Part shown: piece after piece, positions 26,407-35,536 of the stretch
How positions within the stretch are numbered: position 1 is the first letter of the stretch
Layout: each line of letters starts with the position of its first letter
Assembly (NCBI RefSeq): GCF_017355165.1
Contig: NZ_JADILK010000036.1
Coordinates: 1-42,897 of the forward strand
DNA from: Bacillus sp. SD075
GTDB lineage: Bacteria; Bacillota; Bacilli; Bacillales; DSM-1321
Direction of reading: 5' to 3'
Length of the DNA: 42,897 bases
Position numbers and translations under genes: made by a program
The notes under the pieces: generated by a model
What the model saw: the letters and a program-made list of their open reading frames with translations, nothing else
What the model was told of the DNA's origin: nothing
The model's database searches: none

Positions 26407-27867
26407 ATGAAAAAGAATAATTTAATTTCAAAAGATATATTACCAATAACAAGTAAGGACCGAGTCATATCCGGATTTGGATTCTTTAATATTTGGGTGG
26501 GGATGGCCGTTATCATTGCCACCTTTCAAATTGGGGCCAATGGAATAGATTCCATGTCGGTGTGGGAAGTAGCAGGAGCCATATTTATCGCTAATATTGT
26601 TATTGCTATTATTGCTAGTTTAACTGCTGATATTGGTGTGGAACATGGATTATCCTTCTCAGCTTATTTAAGGGCTCCATTTGGTACGATGGGTGTTCAT
26701 ATTCCCTCTATAAGTAAAGGGATTGTTGCATCGATTTGGTTTGGGATTCAGACTTATTTAGGAGCCACCGCAATCAACTACATTTTTCACGATATAACAG
26801 GATTTGACTCATGGTTCCTTTGGTATGTTATATTTGCTGCTGTTCAAATTATCCAGGCATCCTTGGGAATAAAAGCGGTTGACCGCTTTGCAGTCATTGC
26901 AGCCCCATCTATTATTTTAATATCAATCTGGATCTTTTTCCAAATTTCCGGGATTGCTGCGGACAATGGAACGAACATCCTTACGTACGAAGGAACTAGT
27001 AATAATACAACTTGGTTATTAGTGATGGCAACAAACATGGGCTTTTGGTCTGCGTTAGCTGTTGATATCCCTAATATCACACGATACTTAAAGGCACCAA
27101 AAAATGAACGAAATTGGTTTAAACGGAACAAGAATAATATCATTCCCCATCTGACTGCATTACCAACGGTTCAAACCTTCATGGGAGTCATAGGGGCCGT
27201 AAGTTTCTTAGCTACGGGTAATTGGAATCCTATAGAGGTTGTACAAGAAATATCAACGGGTTGGATCATGGTAGTTATTCTTTTAATGGTAGTTCTTGCT
27301 CAGTGGTCAACTAACTCGGCAGCTAACCTAATCCCTGCTTCACTAACTTTTGTAAATGCGGGAGCAAAGATTAATTTATCTTATTCTACAGGGATTATAC
27401 TTGCAGGTATTATCGGGACCTTATTCCAACCATGGGCAATATTAGACCAATTATCCATCTTTCTTGGCTATTACGGAGCCGTTCTATCATCGCTTGCTGG
27501 AATTATGATTTGTGACTATTACATTATCAGAAAAAGACGACTTAACGTAATAGACCTTTACGATACAGAAGGTCAATATAAATTTCACAAAGGAATAAAT
27601 TGGGCAGGGATGATTTCTTGGGTTTTTGCAGGAGGATTAGCCATCTACTTTTTAGAGTATATGTATATTGTTGGCTTCCCTACAGGAATGATCACTTATT
27701 ATATTTTGACTAAATTTTGGTATTTCAAAAAACATCCTCAAAAAGAAATCGAATCAAATTACTCTGATGAATTTTTAGGGACGACAGTCGGTCGTGATTG
27801 GAATATTTCAATTGATGAATTACCACTAAAAGATGCAGAAATAACAGGTATCAAAGAAGCACAATAA
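26407..27867 (+). CDS. NCS1-family permease (cytosine/purine/allantoin/hydantoin-type)
   Basis: 486 residues with about twelve hydrophobic segments. The N-terminal region SGFGFFNIWVGMAVIIATFQIGANG is the typical NCS1 opening, and GVEHGLSFSAYLRAPFG the conserved motif after TM2. The loop NITRYLKAPKNERNWFKRNK lies where substrate and Na/H coupling residues are found. Cation-symporter for nucleobases, hydantoins or allantoin; the substrate here is unknown but expected to be the operon's inducer or its relative. It follows the hydrolase gene by 17 bases and is clearly co-transcribed. Confidence 0.93.
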   Translation: MKKNNLISKDILPITSKDRVISGFGFFNIWVGMAVIIATFQIGANGIDSMSVWEVAGAIFIANIVIAIIASLTADIGVEHGLSFSAYLRAPFGTMGVHIPSISKGIVASIWFGIQTYLGATAINYIFHDITGFDSWFLWYVIFAAVQIIQASLGIKAVDRFAVIAAPSIILISIWIFFQISGIAADNGTNILTYEGTSNNTTWLLVMATNMGFWSALAVDIPNITRYLKAPKNERNWFKRNKNNIIPHLTALPTVQTFMGVIGAVSFLATGNWNPIEVVQEISTGWIMVVILLMVVLAQWSTNSAANLIPASLTFVNAGAKINLSYSTGIILAGIIGTLFQPWAILDQLSIFLGYYGAVLSSLAGIMICDYYIIRKRRLNVIDLYDTEGQYKFHKGINWAGMISWVFAGGLAIYFLEYMYIVGFPTGMITYYILTKFWYFKKHPQKEIESNYSDEFLGTTVGRDWNISIDELPLKDAEITGIKEAQ

Positions 27868-27912
27868 AAGCTAAAGAAATAATTCCTATAGGGGTTATAA
27901 AGGAGAAATGAT

Positions 27913-28665
27913 ATGAAGTTGAAAGATAAGGTGGCCATTGTAACTGGAGCAGGACGAGGTATTGGAAAAGGGATAGCCCTTGCTTTTGCTAAAGAGGGTG
28001 CCCATTTATCACTTAATCTCTATGGAATGCAAAAGGAAGAAGTCCAAAAGTTACTAGAAGAATTACACGAGTATGGTAGTATGGTAATCGTAACCGAAGG
28101 AGATATTTCTCAAGAAAAAGTAGTATCGGAACTAGTTGAAAAGACAATAGTTGAATATGGTCATATTGATATTTTGGTTAACAATGCCGGTATCCTGACG
28201 CAAAGCCTGATTAAGGACATGACTGTCGAAACTTGGAATCAAATGATAAACATCGATCTAAAATCTGTCTTTTTAACTACAAGATCTGTAGTAAACCATA
28301 TGATAAATCAAAAGTATGGTCGTATCATAAATATCGCTTCTCAAACCGCACAAAAAGGTGGAATTGAGTTAAGTCATTATGCTGCTGCAAAGGCAGGAGT
28401 AATTGGATTTACTAAATCAATTGCATTAGAATTAGGTGCTTATAATATTACCGCTAACTGCATTGCTCCTGGTCCCATAGAAACAGAATTATTCTATGCC
28501 ATCGAAGAAGAGTGGAAACGGCAAAAAAGAAGCGAACTTGCTATTCCAAGATTTGGGAAAGTAGAAGAGGTCGCTCCTACTGCAGTGTTATTAGCTTCTG
28601 ATCCAGACGGGAATATCTATACCGGTCAAACATTAGGACCTAATTGCGGGGATGTAATGTTTTAA
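27913..28665 (+). CDS. Short-chain dehydrogenase/reductase (FabG-like SDR)
   Basis: 250 residues. Cofactor motif GAGRGIGKG at 12-20, NNAG at 90-93, and the catalytic set Asn114 region, Ser143, Tyr156 and Lys160 (HYAAAKAG) are intact, so it is an active classical SDR. In the operon it would act on a hydroxy or keto intermediate, complementing the zinc dehydrogenase. FabG-like sequences cover many substrates, so no product is named. Last gene of the set, 45 bases after the permease; a stable hairpin follows 260 bases later. Confidence 0.92.
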   Translation: MKLKDKVAIVTGAGRGIGKGIALAFAKEGAHLSLNLYGMQKEEVQKLLEELHEYGSMVIVTEGDISQEKVVSELVEKTIVEYGHIDILVNNAGILTQSLIKDMTVETWNQMINIDLKSVFLTTRSVVNHMINQKYGRIINIASQTAQKGGIELSHYAAAKAGVIGFTKSIALELGAYNITANCIAPGPIETELFYAIEEEWKRQKRSELAIPRFGKVEEVAPTAVLLASDPDGNIYTGQTLGPNCGDVMF

Positions 28666-28928
28666 TAGATCACTCACATTTTCAGGGATTCAAATGCTTA
28701 ATTAAAGTATAGATAATGAGATGACATTAGTGAGCGTCCACATCAAGCGTTTTTCTTATTTCAAATTCAATTCAATAGTAGTTGATGTATAGGATAATGC
28801 CAATTAATTTTGATAAAAAATCAAACGGAATCCTACACTAATAAGGGTGTTTAATTCTTTGTTGAATCGAATGTCCCCTTATCCTAACCATTTATTATAT
28901 AAGCAACCATTCCTTTAATAGCGCCAAT

Positions 28929-28971
28929 CCTATAAATCCAGGACGATGAGACACCGTCCTGGATTTATAGG
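28929..28971. other. Stable 17-bp hairpin after the catabolic operon
   Basis: CCTATAAATCCAGGACG (28929-28945) pairs perfectly with CGTCCTGGATTTATAGG (28955-28971), nine-base loop. It is followed by GTGGTTTAATTC without a true T-run, so it may be a weak bidirectional terminator or the end of a lost element. Apart from this and a remnant at 29154, 28666-29542 shows no gene. Confidence 0.55.
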
Positions 28972-29153
28972 GTGGTTTAATTCATTTATATTCTACCGAG
29001 GTTATGGTTTAAAGACAAGACAGTAGGGATATATAATGCCTGCTCTTAGAGTAACTGGAGAATGAGGTTTAAAGTCGGCGTTAAGGTATCTAGCTGCTCA
29101 AAAGCTTGAACTTACGAGGGTTCGAATAGCTTAGAAGCATTGAAGGAATTTAA

Positions 29154-29330
29154 AAACCTATACAGGTTATATGCGAAGTACATCATGGTTTCCAAGATCC
29201 TAATAATATTTATATGACCTACCAAAAGGGAATGCATCTGGAAAGAGTTTATGATGGAAAATTGGATGCTAAAAAAGAGATTGAAGATAGGTTGAATCAT
29301 TCATTCGTAAAAATTGAATTATACGAATAG
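29154..29330 (+). pseudogene. Unrecognised gene remnant
   Basis: An open frame without a start codon reads EVHHGFQDPNNIYMTYQ..., then DGKLDAKKEIEDRLNHSF and a stop at 29328. Its composition is protein-like, but the frame is closed upstream by a stop and the preceding bases carry further stops, so it seems to be the 3' end of a broken gene. No family recognised. Confidence 0.3.
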
Positions 29331-29469
29331 TTATATTACCTAAGAACAACAACTTGTAAGATTCAGAGTATATATAATAGAGTAGGGGCTTAAAAGGGTT
29401 CTTTTTTATTACACATTTTTTTAGTTTACATAACATATATTATAGGAAGTTGATAATACCAAAAAATAA

Positions 29470-29507
29470 TGTCTCATAATCACAAGTAAACTTGTATTAA
29501 TGAGACA
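29470..29507. other. Hairpin of unknown role
   Basis: TGTCTCAT/ATGAGACA outer arms and ACAAGT/ACTTGT inner arms in 38 bases, followed by an A/T-rich stretch. Could be a terminator for either side. Confidence 0.4.
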
Positions 29508-29542
29508 GAATAAAAATTTCAAATTATTTTTACTGGGCATTT

Positions 29543-29748
29543 TTAAACTGTAGTCGATGTATCTGGCCATAATCCAATTCGTAGTTCCTTACCGCTTATG
29601 GCTACGATTTCTCCAACGCTTATCATGCTGTATGTGGCCAACCGTCTTCACTTACCGTTAACAACAACATGGCTTCATGCTGTTTGTCAGTAAGTTCTTC
29701 ACCATTTAACAAGTCGAATACCTCTGTTGATATTTCTATTCTATTCAT
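29543..29748 (-). pseudogene. Frameshifted pyridoxamine-phosphate-oxidase-like (FMN split-barrel) gene
   Basis: From ATG 29748 (AAAGGTG upstream) the frame reads MNRIEISTEVFDLLNGEE..., then SEDGWPHTA and stops at 29623. One base over, the frame continues ISVGEIVAISGKELRIGLWPDTSTT and stops at 29543. Restoring one A near 29625 would give Ala-Met-Ile and rejoin them, giving the first half of a pyridoxamine-5'-phosphate-oxidase-like FMN-binding barrel. Even repaired it would be only about 68 residues, so it is also truncated. Such flavoproteins are sometimes found beside phenolic-acid decarboxylase genes; here it lies just after the UbiX gene in the same direction. Confidence 0.7.
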
Positions 29749-29855
29749 TTTTTCACCTTTTCTTCATTTTAAACCAATGGCCTGCACCCCATATAAAAAG
29801 TAATGTAAAAATATAATATAGGTTATATAGTTTCAGAAAATTCTCCATCATCCAT

Positions 29856-30431
29856 CTATGTTTTACTGCTATATTTCATTCCGTCCCACCGTTTCGCACC
29901 GAAAACATCGAGCTCAAATTGATCTAAAGCTCTGCATGAAAGATGGTCAATGATATCGTCAACGTTTTCCGGATGATTATAAAAGGCTGGCATCGGAGGG
30001 AATATAATAGTTCCCATTTTTGAGAGTGCTGTCATATTCTCTAAATGAATCGTATTTAGAGGGGTTTCTCTTGTCATCAATAATAATTTTTTTCGTTCTT
30101 TTAACATTACGTCAGCAGATCGTGTTATTAAATTATCAGCTAATCCCATTCGAATCGAGGCAAGGGTTTTCATACTGCAAGGAGCTACAATCATCCCATC
30201 AACTCGAAAGGATCCACTGGATATTCTAGCAGCTTGATCTTTGTATGAATAGGCATAATCAGCTAACTCTTCCACGTCTTTAACAGAATACAAGGTTTCG
30301 TGTTGAATAGTAGCATGAGCCCAAGGAGACATTACTAAATGAGTCTCCACTTCACTATTTTTAAGCATTTGAAGAATCCTAATCCCCAAAATTGCTCCAG
30401 TTGCTCCTGTAATTCCAACAATGATTTTCAT
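29856..30431 (-). CDS. ubiX: UbiX-like flavin prenyltransferase (BsdB-type)
   Basis: 191 residues, with GGAGGGGG eight bases before ATG. The N-terminus MKIIVGITGATGAILGIRIL is the family signature; SSGSFRVDGMIVAPCSMKTLASI, ADVMLKERKKLLLMTRETPLN and the IIFPPMPAFYNHP stretch are the flavin and dimethylallyl-phosphate binding segments. It makes prenylated FMN, the cofactor of UbiD-type decarboxylases. The next upstream gene is a UbiD homologue with a frameshift, so the pair has probably lost its function unless a partner exists elsewhere. Complete and intact by length. Confidence 0.95.
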   Translation of the reverse strand: MKIIVGITGATGAILGIRILQMLKNSEVETHLVMSPWAHATIQHETLYSVKDVEELADYAYSYKDQAARISSGSFRVDGMIVAPCSMKTLASIRMGLADNLITRSADVMLKERKKLLLMTRETPLNTIHLENMTALSKMGTIIFPPMPAFYNHPENVDDIIDHLSCRALDQFELDVFGAKRWDGMKYSSKT

Positions 30432-30517
30432 CCAATTCCCCCTCCTTTTTCATGTTTTTGTTTAATAAAGCGAAAAACTGTCAAATGCAAATTCCCCCTA
30501 CACGAAGCAAAGGGTAA

Positions 30518-32004
30518 TTATTTATTGAATAATTCTGGCGCAAAAAGACTTGGATCTACCTCTTTAAATGCTGATCTTTTAAATTCATCTTTTAAATGAT
30601 AAGGCACTGTACAGTCAAAAATTGACTTACAGGAAACCCCTTTTTCCTGAATAGATGGGCTGTAAGCCGGATCTTGTGAAGGATCTAACGGATGACAACG
30701 CACTCCAGGAATGAATACGGTATCAACATCCCCTTGATAACGTGTATTAAGAGCCCATAATACATCATTGCTATCAAATGGATCCACATCTTCATCCACT
30801 ATAAAGACATGCTTAAGCTCAGAAAATGCAGAGAACGCAAGCAAAGCTGCTTGTCTTTGACGTCCTTCATCACTTGGCTGACTTTTCTTGAATTGTAAAA
30901 CTGCCATGTATTTACCGCCGCCTGATGTATGAGCATAAACATTTAATAATTTGCCTGGCATTGCTCTTTCCACCATTTGAAGTATGCTTGCTTCTGTAGG
31001 AATACCAGCCATATTCACATGTTCTTCACTTGGACCAATAACTGTTTGCATAATTGGATTGACACGATGCGTAACAGCTTTTACTTTGATTAAAGGTAGT
31101 TCAGCTACAGCAGAACCGTATAACCAGGGAATTCCGGCATTGCTTTTCCGGTATTGGTGTTTTGATCTTCTCGAACACGTACTCCAGGAACCAATTCCCC
31201 TTCTATCACATATTCAGCATTTGCGATGGCTTTTTCATCAATGGTCAAGCATTGAACTAGTTCAACAGCTTCATTTCTAATCGCTCCTGCAACACTCAAT
31301 TCATTAAAACCTAGCGGTGTCGTTGGTGCCTCAAAACAAGCCGCGACTTCAATAGCAGGGTCAACGCCGATACTAATGGAAATGGGTAATGATTTTCCAG
31401 ATTTTTCTGCCTTTTCACGAAAAACTTCTAAATGGCGGCCTGGAACAAAGTACATAGTCATCTCATCTTTACTTTGTAAACATAAACGATGTATAGTAAT
31501 ATCTGATTCTCCCGTTTCTGAATCAGAGGCATAGCACATACCTATCGTAATATATGGACCCGCATCTTCCTCTGTATTCGTAGGTGCAGGTATTAATTTT
31601 CTAATATCGAAATCTGGATCTTCTGCATAGTGAACCACTTCTTGAGCTTTCGCTTTATCGTTTGAAATGGTAATTGGATTAATTGGATTTTTAACCGCTT
31701 CATTTAATAGGAACCCTAATCGCTCTGGTTTTGTATCAAGCATGAGGCCAACTCTTTCACGGCTAGCTAAAAGCCCAATCAGTACGCTTGCATCTTCATG
31801 TCCCTTTACATTATTAAAAATCATGGCTGGCCCAAGTTTTGTTGGGCGCATTACAGTACCACCAGCACCGACATGACGATAAACCCCTGATAATTCAGCG
31901 TGTGGATTGACTGGTTCATTTGTTTCAATTAATTGTCCTGGAACTGTTTGTAAAAGTTCTAAAGCAGAACGTAAATCTGTCACTTTATTCATTTTTTCAG
32001 ACAT
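30518..32004 (-). pseudogene. ubiD: UbiD-family decarboxylase (BsdC-like), broken by a one-base deletion
   Basis: ATG 32004 (AGGGGG upstream) opens a frame of 299 codons that stops at 31105. The rest of the protein continues in another frame to 30518 (ISF-like N-part, then TVIGPSEEHVNMAG, AHTSGGGKYMAVLQF and the C-terminal PYHLKDEFKRSAF). At about 31119-31122 GGTTATACGGTT should read Gly-Tyr-Thr-Gly-Ser; one base is missing. The total of 1487 bases is two short of a multiple of three plus one, in keeping with one deletion. UbiD enzymes use prenyl-FMN from UbiX to decarboxylate hydroxyarenes such as 4-hydroxybenzoate or vanillate. A sequencing error is possible. Confidence 0.9.
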
Positions 32005-32067
32005 AAAAATCCCCCTATCACTTTATGATCAGCATCCAATGTATCCTTCAATTTCAAAGAACCTATA

Positions 32068-32081
32068 TGTAATCGGTTACA
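32068..32081. promoter_or_regulatory. LacI-type/cre-like palindrome upstream of ubiD
   Basis: TGTAATCGGTTACA (32068-32081) is nearly palindromic about a central CG, like LacI-family operators and CcpA cre boxes (two mismatches to the cre consensus). It lies 65 bases before the UbiD ATG. A TTGACT element on the minus strand nearby could be the -35. Confidence 0.45.
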
Positions 32082-32153
32082 AGGTCTACTATACAGTCAA
32101 TAGTAATTTGAAAATTCGAATAATTTTCCTACAGGGTATAAGTATATTAACAA

Positions 32154-32642
32154 TTATTTATTCAAAATAGCTTTGTTGAAAACTGGTTTATCTTGTAATC
32201 TAAGTTCAAAATCTAAATGAGCAGTATAATAATCATTTTTCAATCCTTTTTCAACACCAGAATGTTTTTCTAACTTCGTAATTAAGCTTCCGCGAACACC
32301 TTGTGCAACATCATCTTCTAAATATTTATCCCCTTCAAAATAAATTTGTGTTACTAATCTATCGCCATTTTCCGGTTGGAATAACAGGTGCAAATGTGCT
32401 GGACGATATGAATGATGATCAATCCACTTTAAGAACTGACCAGAAGGTCCATCTGTTGGAATTGAATAATTACCCGGTACAACTGTTTTAATTTCAAAAT
32501 CACCATTCGAATCTGTGTAAAATACACCACGTAAATTATTATCTGGAATACCTTCAGCGTAACCCAGTCTTGTAAACAGCACAGCCATATACTCCTCAAA
32601 TTCAAATCCACTCATTTTATCTATATCATAACTTTTGGACAT
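32154..32642 (-). pseudogene. Chimeric ORF: restriction-endonuclease head fused to intradiol dioxygenase tail
   Basis: 162 residues from ATG 32642. The first ~30 (MSKSYDIDKMSGFEFEEYM..., then FTRLGY) resemble the N-terminus of Mrr-type restriction endonucleases. From about NLRGVFYTDSNGDFEI onward the frame is the C-terminal half of a catechol/hydroxyquinol 1,2-dioxygenase: NYSIPTDGP (iron-ligand Tyr), RPAHLHL (two iron His), QIYFEGDKYLEDD. The N-terminal dimerisation domain and the first iron Tyr of the usual GNY/GFY motif are missing, so catalysis is unlikely. No strong ribosome site. The original gene probably cleaved the catechol made by the UbiD/UbiX neighbours. Confidence 0.8.
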
Positions 32643-32646
32643 CACA

Positions 32647-32680
32647 TAAAAGAAAGCCTGAAGCAATTTCCGCTACAGGC
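32647..32680 (-). terminator. Terminator downstream of the Ser/Thr kinase gene
   Basis: On the minus strand GCCTGTAGC and GCTTCAGGC form a nine-bp stem with one mismatch, seven-base loop, followed by TTTCTTTT. It ends at the start of the chimeric ORF. Confidence 0.7.
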
Positions 32681-32733
32681 ACTTAATGGTTCATGTCTTC
32701 ATCGGTCGAAAAGACATCCCATAATTCTTGGTA

Positions 32734-34248
32734 CTATAATCTATATCCTACTTCTCTATGCTTATTCCTTCTTAAATTCTTTATCAATTGAAATACTGCT
32801 TCCTTGTTTATTTCCTCATGTTTTTGAAACTCATTTAAAACAGAATCATTCGCTTTTATAATTGAACAGTGAAACATAGTTCCAATGAAAAAGTAATTAT
32901 AATCATTGGATCTATTGCGTTCTTCTATTTGGAGGTCTGCGAGTCTATACACTTTATCCTCAATTTCAATATACCCTGAATTAAGATGATGGGTCTCTAA
33001 TATATGTTCATCGTTTATTATTAACGCATGATACACCTCTTCTCCATTTATAATGAAAGGTTCATTTTCTTCTCTTTCAAATATGATTAAGTCATCATAA
33101 CTATTTCCTGTATACAACCATATTCCTTTGATTTTTAATTCTCTGTAATCACCCAACAAAATTATCTTATTTCCCAAATACACTATTTTACTAAACTCAC
33201 TATTTGCTATCCCGGTATTAAACCAGAGTTTTTTCTTAAAGTTTTGTTTATTGATATTTTCCACCAATCTTTTTATATATTTTTCATCATCAACAAACTG
33301 TAATCCTTGAGATACAGAGGGACATGTAGAACAAATAACATCATTTAACAAAAACATTTCTTCAAAAGGATCCACTTCTCTTCTTGAGTCCTTAATTTCG
33401 TTAATATGTTCAAAAATCTCATTAATATTCTGATACCTTTGTTCGTGGTTATTATAAAGGCACTTATTTAACACTATTTCAATAACTTCTGCTTCTTCTG
33501 ATGTAAAAATATCAGTGATTCTGCTTCTATTTGTTCCTCTATGCGTTGCTCCAAATACATACCATTGGCAAACTTGACCAAGAGCATATATATCCATCGA
33601 TGGGGCAGGAACAGCACCTTTATTTGCTTGTTCAGGAGCTGAAAACTCATAATTCGCTAACCTTTCTCTTCTTTCAGTTTTTGCTTTTAATGTATATAAC
33701 TCAGGATTATAGTTAGCAATTCCAAAATCGGTTAAAATAAAGTCAATTTCTTTTGTTACTAAAATATTTTCTGGCTTAATATCCCTGTGTATTATTCCAT
33801 TTTGGTGTATTTTATCTAAAGTATTAAGTAAAAAGTAAAATAATTTTATAAATGTCTCTTCACTTATTTTCGAAGTAACACCTCGAAAAGCTTTGAGTGA
33901 TTTGTCGTACCTTTTCATAATAATTGCCGGAACCAAATAGCCTTCTTCTAAAGAAATTTCTTCATAATTTATATAGTTAACTATGTTACTACGGTCTTCC
34001 AATAAATTAATATTGAAATATTCAGCTTTAAAACGTTGTAATTTACTCTTCCTACTATCTTCTACGAGAAATTTTATGGCAACCTCTTGATTATTCTGAA
34101 CCCCACCATAAACAAGACCGTTCCCACCTTGACCTATTTCATTTAAATTAGAAATTTCTCCTAATGACAAAATAATTGACCCTTTATTTTGCTCGATAAA
34201 ACGCCTTACTCTTGTCACTAAACTTATATTTTCATCTTCTTTAGACAT
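32734..34248 (-). CDS. Hanks-type serine/threonine protein kinase
   Basis: 504 residues from ATG 34248 (MSKEDENISL), five bases after GGGAGG. Kinase core: glycine loop GQGGNGLVYGG (39-49), catalytic Lys59 in VAIKF, HRDIKPEN with Asp156 at 154-161, DFG at 174-176, and APE near 205. All are intact, so it should be active. The C-terminal ~220 residues have no membrane segment and no PASTA repeats, unlike housekeeping PrkC/PknB; this part (CSTCPSVSQGL, then WFNTGIANSEFSK) I do not recognise. Cytosolic kinases of this type on plasmids and islands are often linked with defence or regulation, but no partner gene is clear here. Monocistronic with its own terminator. Confidence 0.9.
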   Translation of the reverse strand: MSKEDENISLVTRVRRFIEQNKGSIILSLGEISNLNEIGQGGNGLVYGGVQNNQEVAIKFLVEDSRKSKLQRFKAEYFNINLLEDRSNIVNYINYEEISLEEGYLVPAIIMKRYDKSLKAFRGVTSKISEETFIKLFYFLLNTLDKIHQNGIIHRDIKPENILVTKEIDFILTDFGIANYNPELYTLKAKTERRERLANYEFSAPEQANKGAVPAPSMDIYALGQVCQWYVFGATHRGTNRSRITDIFTSEEAEVIEIVLNKCLYNNHEQRYQNINEIFEHINEIKDSRREVDPFEEMFLLNDVICSTCPSVSQGLQFVDDEKYIKRLVENINKQNFKKKLWFNTGIANSEFSKIVYLGNKIILLGDYRELKIKGIWLYTGNSYDDLIIFEREENEPFIINGEEVYHALIINDEHILETHHLNSGYIEIEDKVYRLADLQIEERNRSNDYNYFFIGTMFHCSIIKANDSVLNEFQKHEEINKEAVFQLIKNLRRNKHREVGYRL

Positions 34249-34419
34249 TGTATCCTCCCGTATCTTCAAAAATAATTATCAACAAACTAATTAACAAATA
34301 TTACTCTATTAACCATTATCCTCTCTATAAATACAACAATAAAAAGGAAAATAATCTATTTCAATAGAATGTTATAATCCTAATTGTAATTTAAAGAGAA
34401 AAGGGGGTTTTTTACCGTT

Positions 34420-35536
34420 ATGGACGATACAGAACAAATAGAAAGGCTTTATTCTCCTGTAGAAGTAGCGGAATAGCTAGGTATAGAAAGACAAACTGTA
34501 ACCAAGTATGCCCGGCTGCTGGAACAAAACGGCTATAACTTCCATAAAGACGAAAAAGGAAATAGAAATTATACCGATTCAAACATTATGATGTTCAAAG
34601 AGCTTATAAAGCAGCGGAACCGCCCTGGCATAACTCTTGAAACGGCTGCAAAGTCGATTGTATCAGTATATGAAAGTAAATCTGTTTTCCCTACCGATAC
34701 AACTTATACCCTCTGATATAACGCGTCTTGAACAAGATATATCAGATAGAATGGACCAGCAAGATAGAACCATAGAAAAACAATCCGAACTGATCCGGGT
34801 ATTAGTTGAACGTCTAAACGAAAAATCTAAATATGAAGAAGAACGAGATAAAAGGTTTAATGAACGATTAGATAAAGGCGACGAAGTGGTTGCTTACTTA
34901 AAGAAACAAAAAGTGAAAACCTTAAATGCAGTGGTTTCCACTCATCCGGATGCTGATCATATTGGTGGATTGGCTTATGTCATTCAAACGCTTAATGTAA
35001 AAACTGTGTATGCACCTAAGGTTTCACATACTACGCAAGCATACAAAGACTTTTTGATGGCGGTTAAAAAGAAAAAGCTTACGATTAAAACGGCCAAGAC
35101 AGGCGTGGATATTTCAACTAAAGCAAAGAATTCGACATTGAAATTCATTGCACCCGTAAAAGACTATGCAAAATCAGACTTAAATAACTGGAGTGCCGTA
35201 CTTTTACTTAAACATGACAAGAAGACATTCCTGTTCACTGGGGATGCCGAGGAAAAGTCCGAAAAAGACATGTTGGCTAAAAAGCTAGTTCCTAGTGTGG
35301 ATGTGCTTAAGGTCGGCCATCATGGAGCAAACACTTCATCAAGTTCAGCCTTTATTAATAAAGCCAAACCGAAATACGCTGTAATCAGTGTAGGGAAAAA
35401 TGGTTATGGGCACCCTACTTCCACGGTGGTAAAACGATTGAATTCGGTGAAAGCCAAAATATACCGCACGGACAAATCAGGCAACATCATTTTTACTTCT
35501 ACAGGTACGAAAATTACTGTAAAGACGGTGAAGTAA
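34420..35536 (+). pseudogene. Chimeric pseudogene: MerR/DUF3967-like head fused to ComEC-like metallo-beta-lactamase tail
   Basis: From ATG 34420 the frame reads MDDTEQIERLYSPVEVAE, then TAG at 34474, then LGIERQTVTKYARLL, a MerR-type HTH. A frameshift in about 34650-34710 leads to a coiled-coil segment (RTIEKQSELIRVLVERLNEK) ending at DKGDE, where VVAYLKKQKVKTLNAVVSTH begins: the metallo-beta-lactamase domain with HPDADHIGG (about 34945), LFTGDAE, GHHGANTSSS and GHPTST. The lactamase N-terminus and signal peptide are absent. The head resembles plasmid MerR/DUF3967 proteins. The two parts share DKGDE-like residues at the join, which suggests recombination at short homology. Not expected to be functional. 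Confidence 0.75.

Noticed and set aside
28666..29542. Insertion sequence in the gene-free stretch after the SDR
   Set aside because: A 17-bp hairpin and a remnant frame are present, but no transposase motif or target duplication was seen.
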